Source of the DNA: Methyloradius sp035460505
GTDB taxonomy: Bacteria; Pseudomonadota; Gammaproteobacteria; Burkholderiales; Methylophilaceae
Reading direction: 5' to 3'
NCBI GenBank assembly: GCA_035460505.1
Contig: DATHWP010000091.1
Span: 1 to 64,000, forward strand
DNA: 64,000 nucleotides
Positions 52,547-60,384 of the stretch are shown here, piece by piece. Below the pieces are notes generated by a model, which was given only the letters and a program-made list of their open reading frames with translations, ran no database searches and was not told the DNA's origin. The translations under genes were made by a program, and so were the position numbers. The stretch's first letter is position 1. The number at the start of each line of letters is the position of its first letter.

Positions 52547-53578
52547 TTATTCATCTAATCTGTTCAGCAACATGGCATCACCATAGCTGAAGAAGCGGTA
52601 TTTCTCTGAAATTGCATGGGCGTAAGCTTGCTTGATATTGTTAAAGCCAGCAAAAGCCGAAACTAGCATAAGCAACGTGCTTTTTGGTAAATGGAAGTTG
52701 GTAAGCAATTGCTCTACTACTTTAAATTTGTAACCTGGCGTGATGAAAATATCAGTTTCGCCCAACCCTGCTACAAGTTCACCTGAGCGTGCGGCGCTCT
52801 CAAGTGCGCGCATGGCCGTGGTACCGATGGCTGTTACCTTGCGGCCTGCGGCCTGCGTTTGCTTAATCAGTTTTACAGTTTCTTGAGGAACTGAGTACAA
52901 CTCGCTATGCATTTTATGCTCGGCAATATTTTCTACTCGTACAGGCTGAAAAGTGCCAGCCCCTACGTGCAGGGTGACGTAGGCGAATTGAATGCCTTGA
53001 GATTTTAATTGTTGCAACATCGCATCATCGAAATGCAAACCTGCAGTCGGTGCAGCAACGGCGCCCAGATGTTTTGCGTAAACTGTTTGGTATCGCTCTT
53101 CATCGGTATTGTCGGCATCATGGCTGATATAAGGTGGCAAGGGCAGGGCGCCGTACTGCTCCAGCAAATCTAGCAAAGGTGTTTCAGCCAAGAACTTCAG
53201 CAGGAACAAATCATCCTGGCGCTCAATGACTTCTACTTCGATTTTCTCTGCTAGTAACAATCTGCTGCCAGACTTGGGCGAACGAGAAGCGCGAACATGG
53301 GCTAGGGCGTGATGTTGGTCAATGACACGTTCTATCATGGCTTCAACCGCGCCACCAGATTGTTTATGGCCATGCAATCGTGCCTTAATCACGCGCGTAT
53401 CGTTGAAAACCAATAAATCGCCAGCCTGCAAAAAGGTTGGCAGGTCTCGAAATAGCTGGTCATGAATGTTGCCATTAGACGAATCTAGCCTCAACAAGCG
53501 GCTACCGCTGCGTTCTTGCGTGGGAAATTGTGCAATTAATGCATCAGGTAAATCAAAATCAAAATCAGTGGTTCGCAT
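52547..53578 (-). CDS. queA: tRNA ribosyltransferase-isomerase QueA
   Basis: A 343-residue QueA that transfers ribose from S-adenosylmethionine to form epoxyqueuosine in tRNA. Typical stretches: FDLPDALIAQFPTQERSGSR at the start, VFNDTRVIKARLHG, APTAGLHFDD, VTLHVGAGTFQPV, and FHLPKSTLLMLVSAFAG. tgt is not in the window. Divergent from the tRNA-Leu gene 34 bp away. Confidence 0.95.
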   Translation of the reverse strand: MRTTDFDFDLPDALIAQFPTQERSGSRLLRLDSSNGNIHDQLFRDLPTFLQAGDLLVFNDTRVIKARLHGHKQSGGAVEAMIERVIDQHHALAHVRASRSPKSGSRLLLAEKIEVEVIERQDDLFLLKFLAETPLLDLLEQYGALPLPPYISHDADNTDEERYQTVYAKHLGAVAAPTAGLHFDDAMLQQLKSQGIQFAYVTLHVGAGTFQPVRVENIAEHKMHSELYSVPQETVKLIKQTQAAGRKVTAIGTTAMRALESAARSGELVAGLGETDIFITPGYKFKVVEQLLTNFHLPKSTLLMLVSAFAGFNNIKQAYAHAISEKYRFFSYGDAMLLNRLDE

Positions 53579-53591
53579 AAATGCCAGTGTT

Positions 53592-53600
53592 TGTTATAAT
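53592..53600 (+). promoter_or_regulatory. extended -10 promoter of tRNA-Leu
   Basis: TGTTATAAT (TGn plus a perfect -10) lies 12 bp before the mature tRNA 5' end, giving a leader of only a few bases. No convincing -35 is present, consistent with an extended -10. Confidence 0.7.
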
Positions 53601-53612
53601 CTCGCCTCTGCA

Positions 53613-53699
53613 GCCGGGGTGGCGGAATTGGTAGACGCACTGGACTCAAAATCCAGCGAGGGCAACTTCATGGGGGTTCGATTCCCCCCCCCGGCACCA
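53613..53699 (+). tRNA. tRNA-Leu (CAA)
   Basis: The 87-nt class II tRNA folds fully: acceptor GCCGGGG/CCCCGGC, D arm around GAATTGGTAGACGC, anticodon stem CTGGA/TCCAG with loop CTCAAAA (anticodon CAA), a long variable arm, T arm GGGGG-TTCGATT-CCCCC, and encoded 3' CCA. It reads UUG codons. Confidence 0.97.
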
Positions 53700-53927
53700 G
53701 ATTGCTTTATTTCAATTATCCAGATGTAACATCTGGTTCTACTTTCAGTTCTAATTCTCTTTAAATTTGCATAGCTTCAAAATTATATCGAAGCACATTT
53801 TATCCAGAGCTGGATTATAAATTCTTCTAGGGAATTAAGCTCCAACATCTGAGTTTTATTCATTTATTTTGATTAGAACATAGGTATATTGATACGCTAA
53901 ATCTTGTAAAGACTGATTGTTGAAGTC

Positions 53928-54290
53928 ATGGATAATCTTACACCTCATACAGATGGCGTTATCTGGCCCGCCATCATTCATTATCACGGGCAAGCTGAGC
54001 TAGGTTTTGTGTTGGATCAGCAGTCTTGGTCAAATGCTCAATATATACAAACCGCCCGATACCATATCTATGATGAATTGATCGACTCAATTGGGAGAAC
54101 ATATAGATTAGTTAATCAGGTAAATGCACCCGTAAGTATTGAGCCGATAGGCAAAATTACATCATTGCAGGATGTGATTGAGATGATTAGGATGCATGCC
54201 TCTGTGTCAGGCACATGTTGTGTAGCAAAATTCTCTGCAACATCCATTCAAGAAGCCATTGGCAGTTTAGCTATACAGGGTGATAGTTAA
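53928..54290 (+). CDS. hypothetical small protein
   Basis: A 120-residue soluble protein with no domain I recognise (MDNLTPHTDGVIWPAIIHYH...). A repeated hydrophobic and acidic pattern suggests alpha/beta structure. It ends 3 bp before the GIY-YIG gene, so they are probably co-transcribed. The 228 bp before it after tRNA-Leu hold no gene I can see. Confidence 0.6.
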   Translation: MDNLTPHTDGVIWPAIIHYHGQAELGFVLDQQSWSNAQYIQTARYHIYDELIDSIGRTYRLVNQVNAPVSIEPIGKITSLQDVIEMIRMHASVSGTCCVAKFSATSIQEAIGSLAIQGDS

Positions 54291-54293
54291 ATA

Positions 54294-54536
54294 ATGGATT
54301 GGTGTTTATATTTACTCGAGTGCAAAAACGGTAGCTATTACAGCGGAATTACCAATAATCTTGAAGCACGCTATGCAGCGCATTTGGCAGGTAAGGGCGC
54401 CAAATATACGCGTGCAAACCCGCCAGTGAGAGTGCTTGCGAGCAAGGCTTATCCTGATCGTTCCAGAGCATCTGTAGCAGAAGCAATTCTTAAAAAGCTG
54501 CCAAGAACAGAAAAATTGGGATTTTTTACTGAGTAG
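54294..54536 (+). CDS. GIY-YIG endonuclease-like protein (UPF0213 type)
   Basis: An 80-residue single GIY-YIG domain: the GIY-YIG equivalent is YLLEC...YYSGITNNLEARYAAH (Tyr, Ser-Gly and Arg motif), then GKGAKYTRANPPV. Stand-alone small proteins like this are common and their substrate is unknown. It starts 3 bp after the preceding gene. Confidence 0.88.
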   Translation: MDWCLYLLECKNGSYYSGITNNLEARYAAHLAGKGAKYTRANPPVRVLASKAYPDRSRASVAEAILKKLPRTEKLGFFTE

Positions 54537-54562
54537 TTTTACTTAGCATGGATTGGTTAATG

Positions 54563-55063
54563 TCAGTCTTTAATCTTGCCGATGCTATCAATTTCTTCCT
54601 TGATTTTCATGTTATCCAACTTCTCAATAGGTAGCGCCGCAAAGAGCTTGATGCGATTTTCAAGATAGCCCGCAATCTTGCGGAATGCCGCTAATTTCTC
54701 CTCATCCGTACCTTCTACAGCCGCTGGGTCTTCAACGCCCCAATGTGCTGTCATCGGTTGTCCAGGCCAGTATGGACAAACTTCACCAGCGGCGTTATCG
54801 CATACGGTAAATACAAAATCGAGAAAAGGTGCACCTTCAACCGTAAACTCATCCCAGCTTTTGCTGCGTAGGCCATTGGTAGATAAGCCTCTGGCTTCAA
54901 GCAATTTAAGTGCAAATGGATTGACTGTCCCATTTGGGTGGCTACCAGCGCTGTAGGTTTTGAATTTGCCTTTACCCCAGTGTTCCATGAGTTTTTCAGC
55001 CAGAATACTGCGCGCAGAGTTGCCTGTGCAGAGAAAAAGTACGTTATAGATTTTTTGATCCAT
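54563..55063 (-). CDS. arsC: arsenate reductase ArsC (thioredoxin-coupled, LMW-PTP fold)
   Basis: A 166-residue arsenate reductase that converts arsenate to arsenite. The P-loop CTGNSAR (Cys12 to Arg18, CX5R) is present. The later VCDNAAGEVCPYWPG holds the two Cys that shuttle the disulfide, as in S. aureus ArsC. Follows arsR directly (stop and start adjoin). Confidence 0.94.
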   Translation of the reverse strand: MDQKIYNVLFLCTGNSARSILAEKLMEHWGKGKFKTYSAGSHPNGTVNPFALKLLEARGLSTNGLRSKSWDEFTVEGAPFLDFVFTVCDNAAGEVCPYWPGQPMTAHWGVEDPAAVEGTDEEKLAAFRKIAGYLENRIKLFAALPIEKLDNMKIKEEIDSIGKIKD

Positions 55064-55417
55064 TTATGCGGATTCCTTGGTTTGATTTGCTGCGGCAGGA
55101 CAGCAGAGGTTTTGAGTGACGCAATCATCGCTTGGGTTTTGGCAGCAGTTCTCAGTCAGGTAAGCAATTAAGCCATTCATCATGCTGTAATTGGCTTTGT
55201 ATAAGATGGTGGTGCCTTTACGCTCAGTAGATGCTAAATCTGCATGCCGTAACTGCTGTAGATGAAATGACAGGGTGGCATTGGGTACCCCAAGTTTTTC
55301 ACCAATAGCCCCAGCAGCCATGCCTGCCGCCCCTGCTTGTACTAGCAGGCGAAATATATCCAAGCGTGTTTCTTGTGCAAGTGCATCGAGTGCAGCAACA
55401 GCAATTAACTTTTCCAA
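55064..55417 (-). CDS. arsR: ArsR-family arsenic-responsive repressor
   Basis: A 117-residue winged-helix repressor: ALAQETRLDIFRLLV, then the helix-turn-helix region GEKLGVPNATLSFHLQQLRHADLASTERKG. The C-terminus has Cys in ENCCQNPSDD and NLCCPAAA, candidate As(III) ligands not at the classical alpha3 position. The start is TTG with AAGGAG 5 nt before. Divergent from acr3 across the operator. Confidence 0.92.
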   Translation of the reverse strand: MEKLIAVAALDALAQETRLDIFRLLVQAGAAGMAAGAIGEKLGVPNATLSFHLQQLRHADLASTERKGTTILYKANYSMMNGLIAYLTENCCQNPSDDCVTQNLCCPAAANQTKESA

Positions 55418-55455
55418 TTCAGCTCCTTTTTGCCTGTATCAATCATTTGTCTTTC

Positions 55456-55481
55456 TATATTTCCATATTTATGGAAATATA
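55456..55481. promoter_or_regulatory. ArsR operator (26-nt palindrome)
   Basis: TATATTTCCATA-TT-TATGGAAATATA is a perfect 12-bp inverted repeat in the arsR/acr3 intergenic region. The reverse-strand arsR promoter (-35 TTGACA at 55488-55493, 17 bp, -10 AAATAT at 55465-55470) overlaps it, so bound ArsR would block arsRC and probably acr3. Confidence 0.85.
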
Positions 55482-55517
55482 TGCGCTTGTCAAATTAAAT
55501 TTTGTTGAAGGTGGCTC

Positions 55518-56588
55518 ATGAGTGCGCAATGTGAAGTGATTGTAAAAGAGGCAAGTAATCAAAAAATTGGCTTTTTTGAGCGCTATCTCACGGTTTGGGT
55601 ATTTGTTTGTATTGCAGTTGGTATTGGCTTAGGTCATTACATGCCAAGAACTTTTGTTGCCTTGGGGGAAATGAAAATCGCTGAGGTTAATCTGCCAGTA
55701 GCAGTTTTAATCTGGCTGATGATTATCCCCATGCTGCTTAAAATTGATTTTCACGCGCTTTCAGGCGTAAAGCAGCATTGGAAGGGTATAGGGGTCACCT
55801 TGTTTATCAACTGGGCAGTCAAGCCTTTCTCAATGGCGTTCTTGGGTTGGCTATTTATTCGTGTGGTATTTCATGATTGGTTGCCAGTCGAGCAGATTGA
55901 TTCATACATTGCAGGTTTAATATTGTTGGCTGCCGCACCTTGCACTGCCATGGTATTCGTCTGGAGTAACTTGACTGACGGCGAGCCGCATTTCACCCTT
56001 AGCCAGGTGGCGCTCAATGATTTGATTATGGTATTTGCATTTGCGCCGATTGTCGCTTTGCTGCTCGGTTTGTCATCAATCACAGTGCCGTGGGGAACAC
56101 TGCTTTTATCGGTACTGCTTTACATCGTAATCCCTGTTGTCATTAGCCAGCTTATGCGTATGCTACTGATCTCTCAAGGCAGTGAGGTTACCCTTAATGG
56201 CCTGCTTAAAGTACTGCAACCGTTGTCACTGAGTGCATTGCTAGCTACTTTGGTTTTACTTTTTGGCTTTCAAGGGAGACAAATTATTAATCAGTCTGCA
56301 GTCATTGCAATGCTAGCCGTGCCGATTTTGATACAGGTTTATTTCAACTCTGGCCTGGCTTATTGGCTAAATCGAAAGTTTGGCGTGGCGCATTGTGTCG
56401 CAGGCCCATCCGCATTGATAGGTGCCAGTAATTTCTTTGAGCTGGCCGTGGCCGCGGCTGTTAGTCTGTTTGGTCTGAATTCAGGTGCAGCTTTAGCAAC
56501 GGTGGTGGGAGTTTTGATTGAGGTGCCAGTCATGCTATCGGTCGTTAAAATAGTCAACCAATCCAAAGGATGGTATGAAAAGGCATGA
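55518..56588 (+). CDS. acr3: arsenite efflux transporter ACR3
   Basis: A 356-residue ten-helix membrane protein of the ACR3 (BASS) family that exports arsenite. Helices include VFVCIAVGIGLGHYMP and LIWLMIIPMLLKIDF. The conserved Cys is in AAAPCTAMVFVWSNLTDGE, and the central ALNDLIMVFAFAPIVALLLG and GPSALIGASNFFELAVAAAV are typical. GAAGG serves as ribosome-binding site. Divergent from arsR. A strong terminator follows at 56621. Confidence 0.94.
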   Translation: MSAQCEVIVKEASNQKIGFFERYLTVWVFVCIAVGIGLGHYMPRTFVALGEMKIAEVNLPVAVLIWLMIIPMLLKIDFHALSGVKQHWKGIGVTLFINWAVKPFSMAFLGWLFIRVVFHDWLPVEQIDSYIAGLILLAAAPCTAMVFVWSNLTDGEPHFTLSQVALNDLIMVFAFAPIVALLLGLSSITVPWGTLLLSVLLYIVIPVVISQLMRMLLISQGSEVTLNGLLKVLQPLSLSALLATLVLLFGFQGRQIINQSAVIAMLAVPILIQVYFNSGLAYWLNRKFGVAHCVAGPSALIGASNFFELAVAAAVSLFGLNSGAALATVVGVLIEVPVMLSVVKIVNQSKGWYEKA

Positions 56589-56620
56589 TGGAGTTGAGGC
56601 GGTAACTGAATATAAAATAA

Positions 56621-56652
56621 AAAAGGCCATCACAAATCTGTGATGGCCTTTT
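56621..56652. terminator. bidirectional terminator after acr3
   Basis: A perfect 14-bp stem, AAAAGGCCATCACA / TGTGATGGCCTTTT, with loop AATC, between acr3 and a convergent gene. Confidence 0.93.
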
Positions 56653-56664
56653 ATGCGGCTAAGT

Positions 56665-57027
56665 CTAAGTTTTAGCTTTTGCTGTTTTTGGCTTGGCCTT
56701 TGTGGCTGATACCACTTCAACTTTTACTTCTGCAGTTTTCTTCGCGGCAGGAGGGTTAACGGCGGCAGGTTTCTCATCTGCCTTTTTGCTCTTGGCTTTT
56801 TTACCAGAAGCACTATCTTTTTCTTTGATGGCATGCATTTTTTTGCGCCATTCTTGCAAATGTTCATCTTCAATCTCTAGCTGTATGGCTAAGGCAAAAT
56901 CAACACTTACTTTGTCTTTCTCAAGCCTGCGTGGCAATTTCCCACCCATTCTTGATAACAGACGCTCTTTTTCTTCTTCAGATAGACTTTTTATCTTCTC
57001 TAAATATTCTGGATTGCTTAGTTTCAT
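56665..57027 (-). CDS. small protein with histone H1-like Lys/Ala/Pro tail
   Basis: A 120-residue protein. The N-terminal ~70 residues are charged and helical (LSNPEYLEKIKSLSEEEKERLLSRM). The last ~50 are Lys, Ala, Pro and Val-rich (AAKKTAEVKVEVVSATKAKPKTAKAKT), like bacterial histone H1-like tails. Nucleic-acid binding is plausible, not shown. I use ATG at 57027; an upstream ATG six codons earlier (57045) is possible. Confidence 0.7.
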   Translation of the reverse strand: MKLSNPEYLEKIKSLSEEEKERLLSRMGGKLPRRLEKDKVSVDFALAIQLEIEDEHLQEWRKKMHAIKEKDSASGKKAKSKKADEKPAAVNPPAAKKTAEVKVEVVSATKAKPKTAKAKT

Positions 57028-57169
57028 TCTCAAACCCCGAAACACAATGTTGTGAACACGTGAGTTTATAGGAATATGATTTTCTTATGCATGACCTTTT
57101 TGTGACAAAAAGAATTTTCGTGATTACTTCGGTAGATTTGAGTCATGTAAAGCTCACGATTGATTAGGT

Positions 57170-57709
57170 TTATTCCTTGATAACCGCATTGCCGTGCTTG
57201 GTAAACTTTAGCTGCTTAAGATCGTAACCCTGACTCTTTGCAACTGCCATGGCACGTTCTAATTCAGTTTTATTCAAATCTAGTGTTTTTGAAAGTATCC
57301 ACAGATATTTGCGGTTGGGGTTAGCCACCACCGCCCATTGATAATCTTCATCTAAGCCGATGACCCAATAGTCTGCGCGAAAAGGCCAGAAGAAAGATAC
57401 CTTGAGTTGCGATGTGCTAGTTGGACTAGCTTGCCAAGCTTTGCCTTTGGCTTGGTCAAATCCATCTTTGGTTCGGCAGCGATTCGTGACGTCAATTTCA
57501 CCCTTAGTATCTAGCGAATATTCTGCCGTGGTATCTCCAATACAATTTCGCTGGAAAAACATCGGGAATGCAGCGATCTCATACCACTTGCCTACGTAGC
57601 GTTTAATATCAAGCGTGCTTACGCTGGTGACATCTGGCTGATCTGCCCGCGCTAAACAGCAGCACAAAAGAATGGCAAAAAAACTGAGCAGAGCTGGAAT
57701 GCGTTTCAT
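57170..57709 (-). CDS. lipocalin (Blc-like)
   Basis: A 179-residue exported lipocalin. The signal region IPALLSFFAILLCCCLARA (start at 57709) is followed by the G-x-W motif VGKWYEIAAFPMFFQRNCIGD and the TDY-like WVIGLDEDYQWAVVANPNRKYLWILSKT. Lipocalins bind lipids; Blc-type act at the outer membrane. An upstream ATG at 57781 would precede the signal peptide and is less likely. The csp terminator lies upstream. Confidence 0.9.
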   Translation of the reverse strand: MKRIPALLSFFAILLCCCLARADQPDVTSVSTLDIKRYVGKWYEIAAFPMFFQRNCIGDTTAEYSLDTKGEIDVTNRCRTKDGFDQAKGKAWQASPTSTSQLKVSFFWPFRADYWVIGLDEDYQWAVVANPNRKYLWILSKTLDLNKTELERAMAVAKSQGYDLKQLKFTKHGNAVIKE

Positions 57710-57769
57710 ACGAAATGGATGCCTGATCAAGCTGGTTGATTTTTTAATTGCTAAGGGATCGCCCAAATA

Positions 57770-57795
57770 AAAATGGCCCAATTAAGGGCCATTTT
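57770..57795 (-). terminator. terminator of the cold-shock gene
   Basis: AAAATGGCCC / GGGCCATTTT with a 6-nt loop, 47 bp after the csp stop in the leftward direction. Confidence 0.88.
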
Positions 57796-57841
57796 ATGGG
57801 ATTCTGTTAGTTGCTAAGCTACAGCAATATCAGATAAGCAA

Positions 57842-58045
57842 TTAAGCCTTCTGGATATTAGAAGCTTGTTTACCTTTAGCACCCTCTGTCACGTCAAAAG
57901 TAACGCGTTCATTTTCTTTCAAACTCTTGTAACCGCTATCAACGATTGCAGAGAAATGTGCGAATAAATCGTCACCACCACCATCAGGAGTAATGAAACC
58001 AAAACCTTTAGAATCATTAAACCATTTAACTATACCTGTTGCCAT
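57842..58045 (-). CDS. cold-shock protein (CspA family)
   Basis: A 67-residue CSD protein binding single-stranded RNA and DNA. The RNP motifs KGFGFITPDGGGDDLFAHFSAI and the C-terminal VTEGAKGKQASNIQKA are typical. Own promoter at 58150-58178 gives a leader of about 97 nt. Divergent from infA. Confidence 0.95.
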   Translation of the reverse strand: MATGIVKWFNDSKGFGFITPDGGGDDLFAHFSAIVDSGYKSLKENERVTFDVTEGAKGKQASNIQKA

Positions 58046-58149
58046 TATATTACTTTCATACTTTTAAAAGGGAGGCACCCTGAAAGTCTGCTTACCAAAT
58101 TCATAAGCCCATAGACTTAAAAACTGAAATAACCAAACGCCTTATTGGC

Positions 58150-58178
58150 TTTGTACGTACAAATTAAGACAAAGTCAA
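58150..58178 (-). promoter_or_regulatory. csp promoter
   Basis: Reverse strand: TTGACT (58173-58178), 17-bp spacer, TACAAA (58150-58155). The predicted start is about 97 nt before the csp ATG, consistent with the long leaders of cold-shock mRNAs. In the 58046-58382 gap I otherwise see no gene. Confidence 0.65.
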
Positions 58179-58382
58179 GCAATATTATGATGATTGCTTA
58201 ATTAATCTTGCGCGCCTATACTGCGCGGACGTCTAAATTGCATTGGTCTAGTTCAAATAATGCAAAGCATGTACTACTAGTCTCATGTATTCCGCACTGA
58301 ATTCCCTCTGATTTACTACACCTCAAAACTCTATGAGATTGTTGCTTCATCATGGTAACAAAAACTTATTGGAGAAATATTC

Positions 58383-58640
58383 TTGGCAAAAGAAGAGCTT
58401 ATAGAAATGAATGGTGTAGTGATGGAAGTGCTGCCTGATTCGCGCTTCCGAGTGACCTTGGATAACGGCCACAATCTGGTTGCCTACACGGGCGGAAAAA
58501 TGCGTAAAAACCATATCCGAATTTTAGCGGGTGATAAGGTTACTTTAGAGTTGTCACCTTATGACATCAATAATGGCCGTATTACTTTCAGGCACATTGA
58601 AGCAAAAGCCGCGTTTACTCCGAGACGTCGAACTTATTGA
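58383..58640 (+). CDS. infA: translation initiation factor IF-1 (second-type copy)
   Basis: An 85-residue IF-1: EELIEMNGVVMEVLPDSRFRVTLDNGHNLVAY, then GKMRKNHIRILAGDKVTLELSPYD, the OB-fold signature. It is about 13 residues longer than the usual 72, with a C-terminal extension (EAKAAFTPRRRTY). The start codon is TTG with GGAG about 9 nt upstream. The canonical infA is expected in the ribosomal operon, so this is probably a paralogue. It is divergent from the cold-shock gene. A strong terminator follows. Confidence 0.92.
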   Translation: MAKEELIEMNGVVMEVLPDSRFRVTLDNGHNLVAYTGGKMRKNHIRILAGDKVTLELSPYDINNGRITFRHIEAKAAFTPRRRTY

Positions 58641-58680
58641 TTCTGAATACTTGTATTTAAATCAACGCTTTTAAATGACA

Positions 58681-58718
58681 AAAAAGGGCTCACTAAATAT
58701 ATTTAGTGAGCCCTTTTT
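58681..58718. terminator. strong bidirectional terminator after infA
   Basis: A perfect 19-bp inverted repeat: AAAAAGGGCTCACTAAATA / TATTTAGTGAGCCCTTTTT, convergent between infA and the PepSY gene. Confidence 0.95.
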
Positions 58719-58749
58719 GATTTATAGCTAAATTATTTCTGCACTGATT

Positions 58750-59262
58750 TTAATCTAGACCGATCTGGTAAACCTCTTCCTGATTTCCAACTACTTTACC
58801 TGTGACAGCATCTACTTCTACCTCCCACTCTTTGCCATCTTTAGTCTTGATGTCGAATTCGTAAGAAGGATCGCCATCAGCTTCTATCTTGAATTCACTT
58901 TCTACAACTTCACCAGCGTGTAATGCCAGTGCAATCTTTTTTGCCTCATCAACAGTGATTTTTGCTTTGGCTTTAAATGCAGGGTCGCTGGCATCGACAA
59001 CTTCAAGATTTACTTCTAGTATTTTGCCTGTTTTGGCATTTACTTCTACTTCCCATTCTTTGCCATCAGCACCTTTGATGTCGAACTCATAAATAGCCTT
59101 GCCATTATCCAGCTCGGCCTCAAGTGAGATTACGTCACCTGGGTATTTCGCCAAAGCAGCTTTCATGGCGGTTTCTAATTTCCCTGTGAATTTTTCAGCT
59201 GCAAATGCTGGGGTAATCACAAATAAAGCGGCAATAACTGCTGCGACTGATGTTTTATACAT
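58750..59262 (-). CDS. exported protein with two PepSY domains
   Basis: A 170-residue periplasmic protein. Signal peptide (about 1-21, ending AFAA) then two PepSY repeats, each with a KEWEVEV.A.TGK stretch (about residues 28-98 and 100-170). PepSY domains are often inhibitory or protein-binding; the partner is unknown. The two copies are near-parallel, suggesting internal duplication. Confidence 0.88.
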   Translation of the reverse strand: MYKTSVAAVIAALFVITPAFAAEKFTGKLETAMKAALAKYPGDVISLEAELDNGKAIYEFDIKGADGKEWEVEVNAKTGKILEVNLEVVDASDPAFKAKAKITVDEAKKIALALHAGEVVESEFKIEADGDPSYEFDIKTKDGKEWEVEVDAVTGKVVGNQEEVYQIGLD

Positions 59263-59518
59263 GGCAATATCCTATCTGGTGGTTTAAAAATTGGCGGGCA
59301 TTGTGTAAAAAGCCCAATGAAACCATTCTAGGTTTTGCGGCGTAAATTGTAAATAAAGTATTGATTATTATAGATAATTACTTTTAATTTTGGCTGCATG
59401 TAACCAGTATTGGTTGACGGTAGCCAATGCTGTGTGAAAAATGCAACAGATATCGGCGTTAGAAATAACTTATCGATATATCAAATACTCATGACCTGAA
59501 TAGGTGAAGTGTCAAAAA

Positions 59519-59534
59519 TGGTGCGCGTGCACCA
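59519..59534. promoter_or_regulatory. short palindrome upstream of nasT
   Basis: TGGTGC-GCGT-GCACCA lies about 100 bp upstream of the sigma54-type promoter. It could be an activator site, but the half-sites are in the opposite order to the NtrC consensus. The 59263-59633 gap otherwise shows no gene. Confidence 0.35.
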
Positions 59535-59633
59535 CAAGTAAGTGCGGAGAGGTGTTTTTTTATGATGAGGAATAGAAATGATTTTTGGATTTAATTTAAT
59601 TATTTCATGGTATTAACGAATTTAATTGCTCAA

Positions 59634-59649
59634 TGGCATAGCTATTGCT
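59634..59649 (+). promoter_or_regulatory. sigma54-type -24/-12 promoter of nasT
   Basis: TGGCATAGCTATTGCT has GG and GC exactly 10 nt apart, matching the RpoN consensus (TGGCAy-N5-TTGC). The predicted transcription start is about 25 nt before the nasT ATG. A nitrogen-controlled gene with such a promoter fits RpoN/NtrC control, which is inference. Confidence 0.65.
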
Positions 59650-59685
59650 TTTAAAATAACTGCGTAATGTTAACTTGAGTCAATT

Positions 59686-60261
59686 ATGCTCCGAGTTTTA
59701 CTGGTAGATAACCATGCGGAGCGAGCAGCTCCACTCACGCAATTGTTATCAGATGCAGGGTATAACGTGATTGGGCGATTGTCTGATACGGCAAACTTAC
59801 ATGATGCAGTGAGTGCGTTGCAGCCCGATGTAGTGATTATAGATACAGAGTCGCCCAGCAGAGATACGTTGGAACACTTGATTGTGATGAATTCGAATGC
59901 ACCGCGGCCGATTGTGATGTTTACGCATGATGGTGATAGAGCCAAAATTCGAGAGGCCACAAAAGCAGGTGTAAGTGCTTATGTGGTCGGTGGTTTAGCT
60001 GGTGATCGGTTACGGCCGATTATGGATGCAGCGATAGCAAGATTTGAAGAATTTAAAAGTTTGCGTCTTGAATTAAATGAGGCAAACAGCAAGCTGAGTG
60101 AGCGCAAGGTGGTAGAAAAAGCCAAAGGCTTACTCATGAAACAGCGTGGCATTAGCGAAGATGAAGCTTATGGCATGTTGCGAAATATGGCGATGAAACA
60201 GAACATACGCTTGGCAACGTTAGCCGAGCAAGTGGTACAAGCAGCAAAGTTGCTGTTTTAA
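59686..60261 (+). CDS. nasT: NasT-like ANTAR antitermination regulator
   Basis: A 191-residue response regulator. The receiver domain (about 1-120, VLLVDNHAERAAPL, DVVIIDTES) is followed by a coiled helix and the ANTAR RNA-binding domain (about 130-190: LSERKVVEKAKGLLMKQRGISEDEAYGMLRNMAMK). ANTAR proteins bind paired hexaloop hairpins and prevent termination; such hairpins are seen right downstream. nasS, the usual nitrate sensor partner, is not in the window. The receiver looks partly degenerate in its acidic pocket. Confidence 0.9.
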   Translation: MLRVLLVDNHAERAAPLTQLLSDAGYNVIGRLSDTANLHDAVSALQPDVVIIDTESPSRDTLEHLIVMNSNAPRPIVMFTHDGDRAKIREATKAGVSAYVVGGLAGDRLRPIMDAAIARFEEFKSLRLELNEANSKLSERKVVEKAKGLLMKQRGISEDEAYGMLRNMAMKQNIRLATLAEQVVQAAKLLF

Positions 60262-60282
60262 GAATTAGAAATTTGGATTAAA

Positions 60283-60377
60283 TGGTTACATCTACCCAAC
60301 GGCGGGAGATGAAGTAACCAAAAGTTTAGTAATAAATAACTAGTAGTACACAAGCAATAACGAGCCAGTGCTGGCTC
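60283..60377 (+). promoter_or_regulatory. ANTAR-target dual hairpin in the nrt leader
   Basis: Hairpin P1: TGGTTAC/GTAACCA outer stem, then ATCT-A-CCC / GGG-AGAT with hexaloop AACGGC (60298-60303). Hairpin P2: GAGCC/GGCTC with hexaloop AGTGCT (60367-60372). Both loops have A at position 1 and G at position 4, as in known ANTAR targets. An intrinsic terminator begins 7 nt later. Confidence 0.85.
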
Positions 60378-60384
60378 ACCGGAC

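Noticed and set aside
53466..53729. 87-codon frame crossing tRNA-Leu
   Set aside because: It spans the queA start and the tRNA; there is no supporting ribosome-binding site or conserved sequence.
59519..59534. NtrC binding site ahead of nasT
   Set aside because: The half-sites are ordered TGGTGC then GCACCA, the reverse of the NtrC consensus, so I record only a palindrome.
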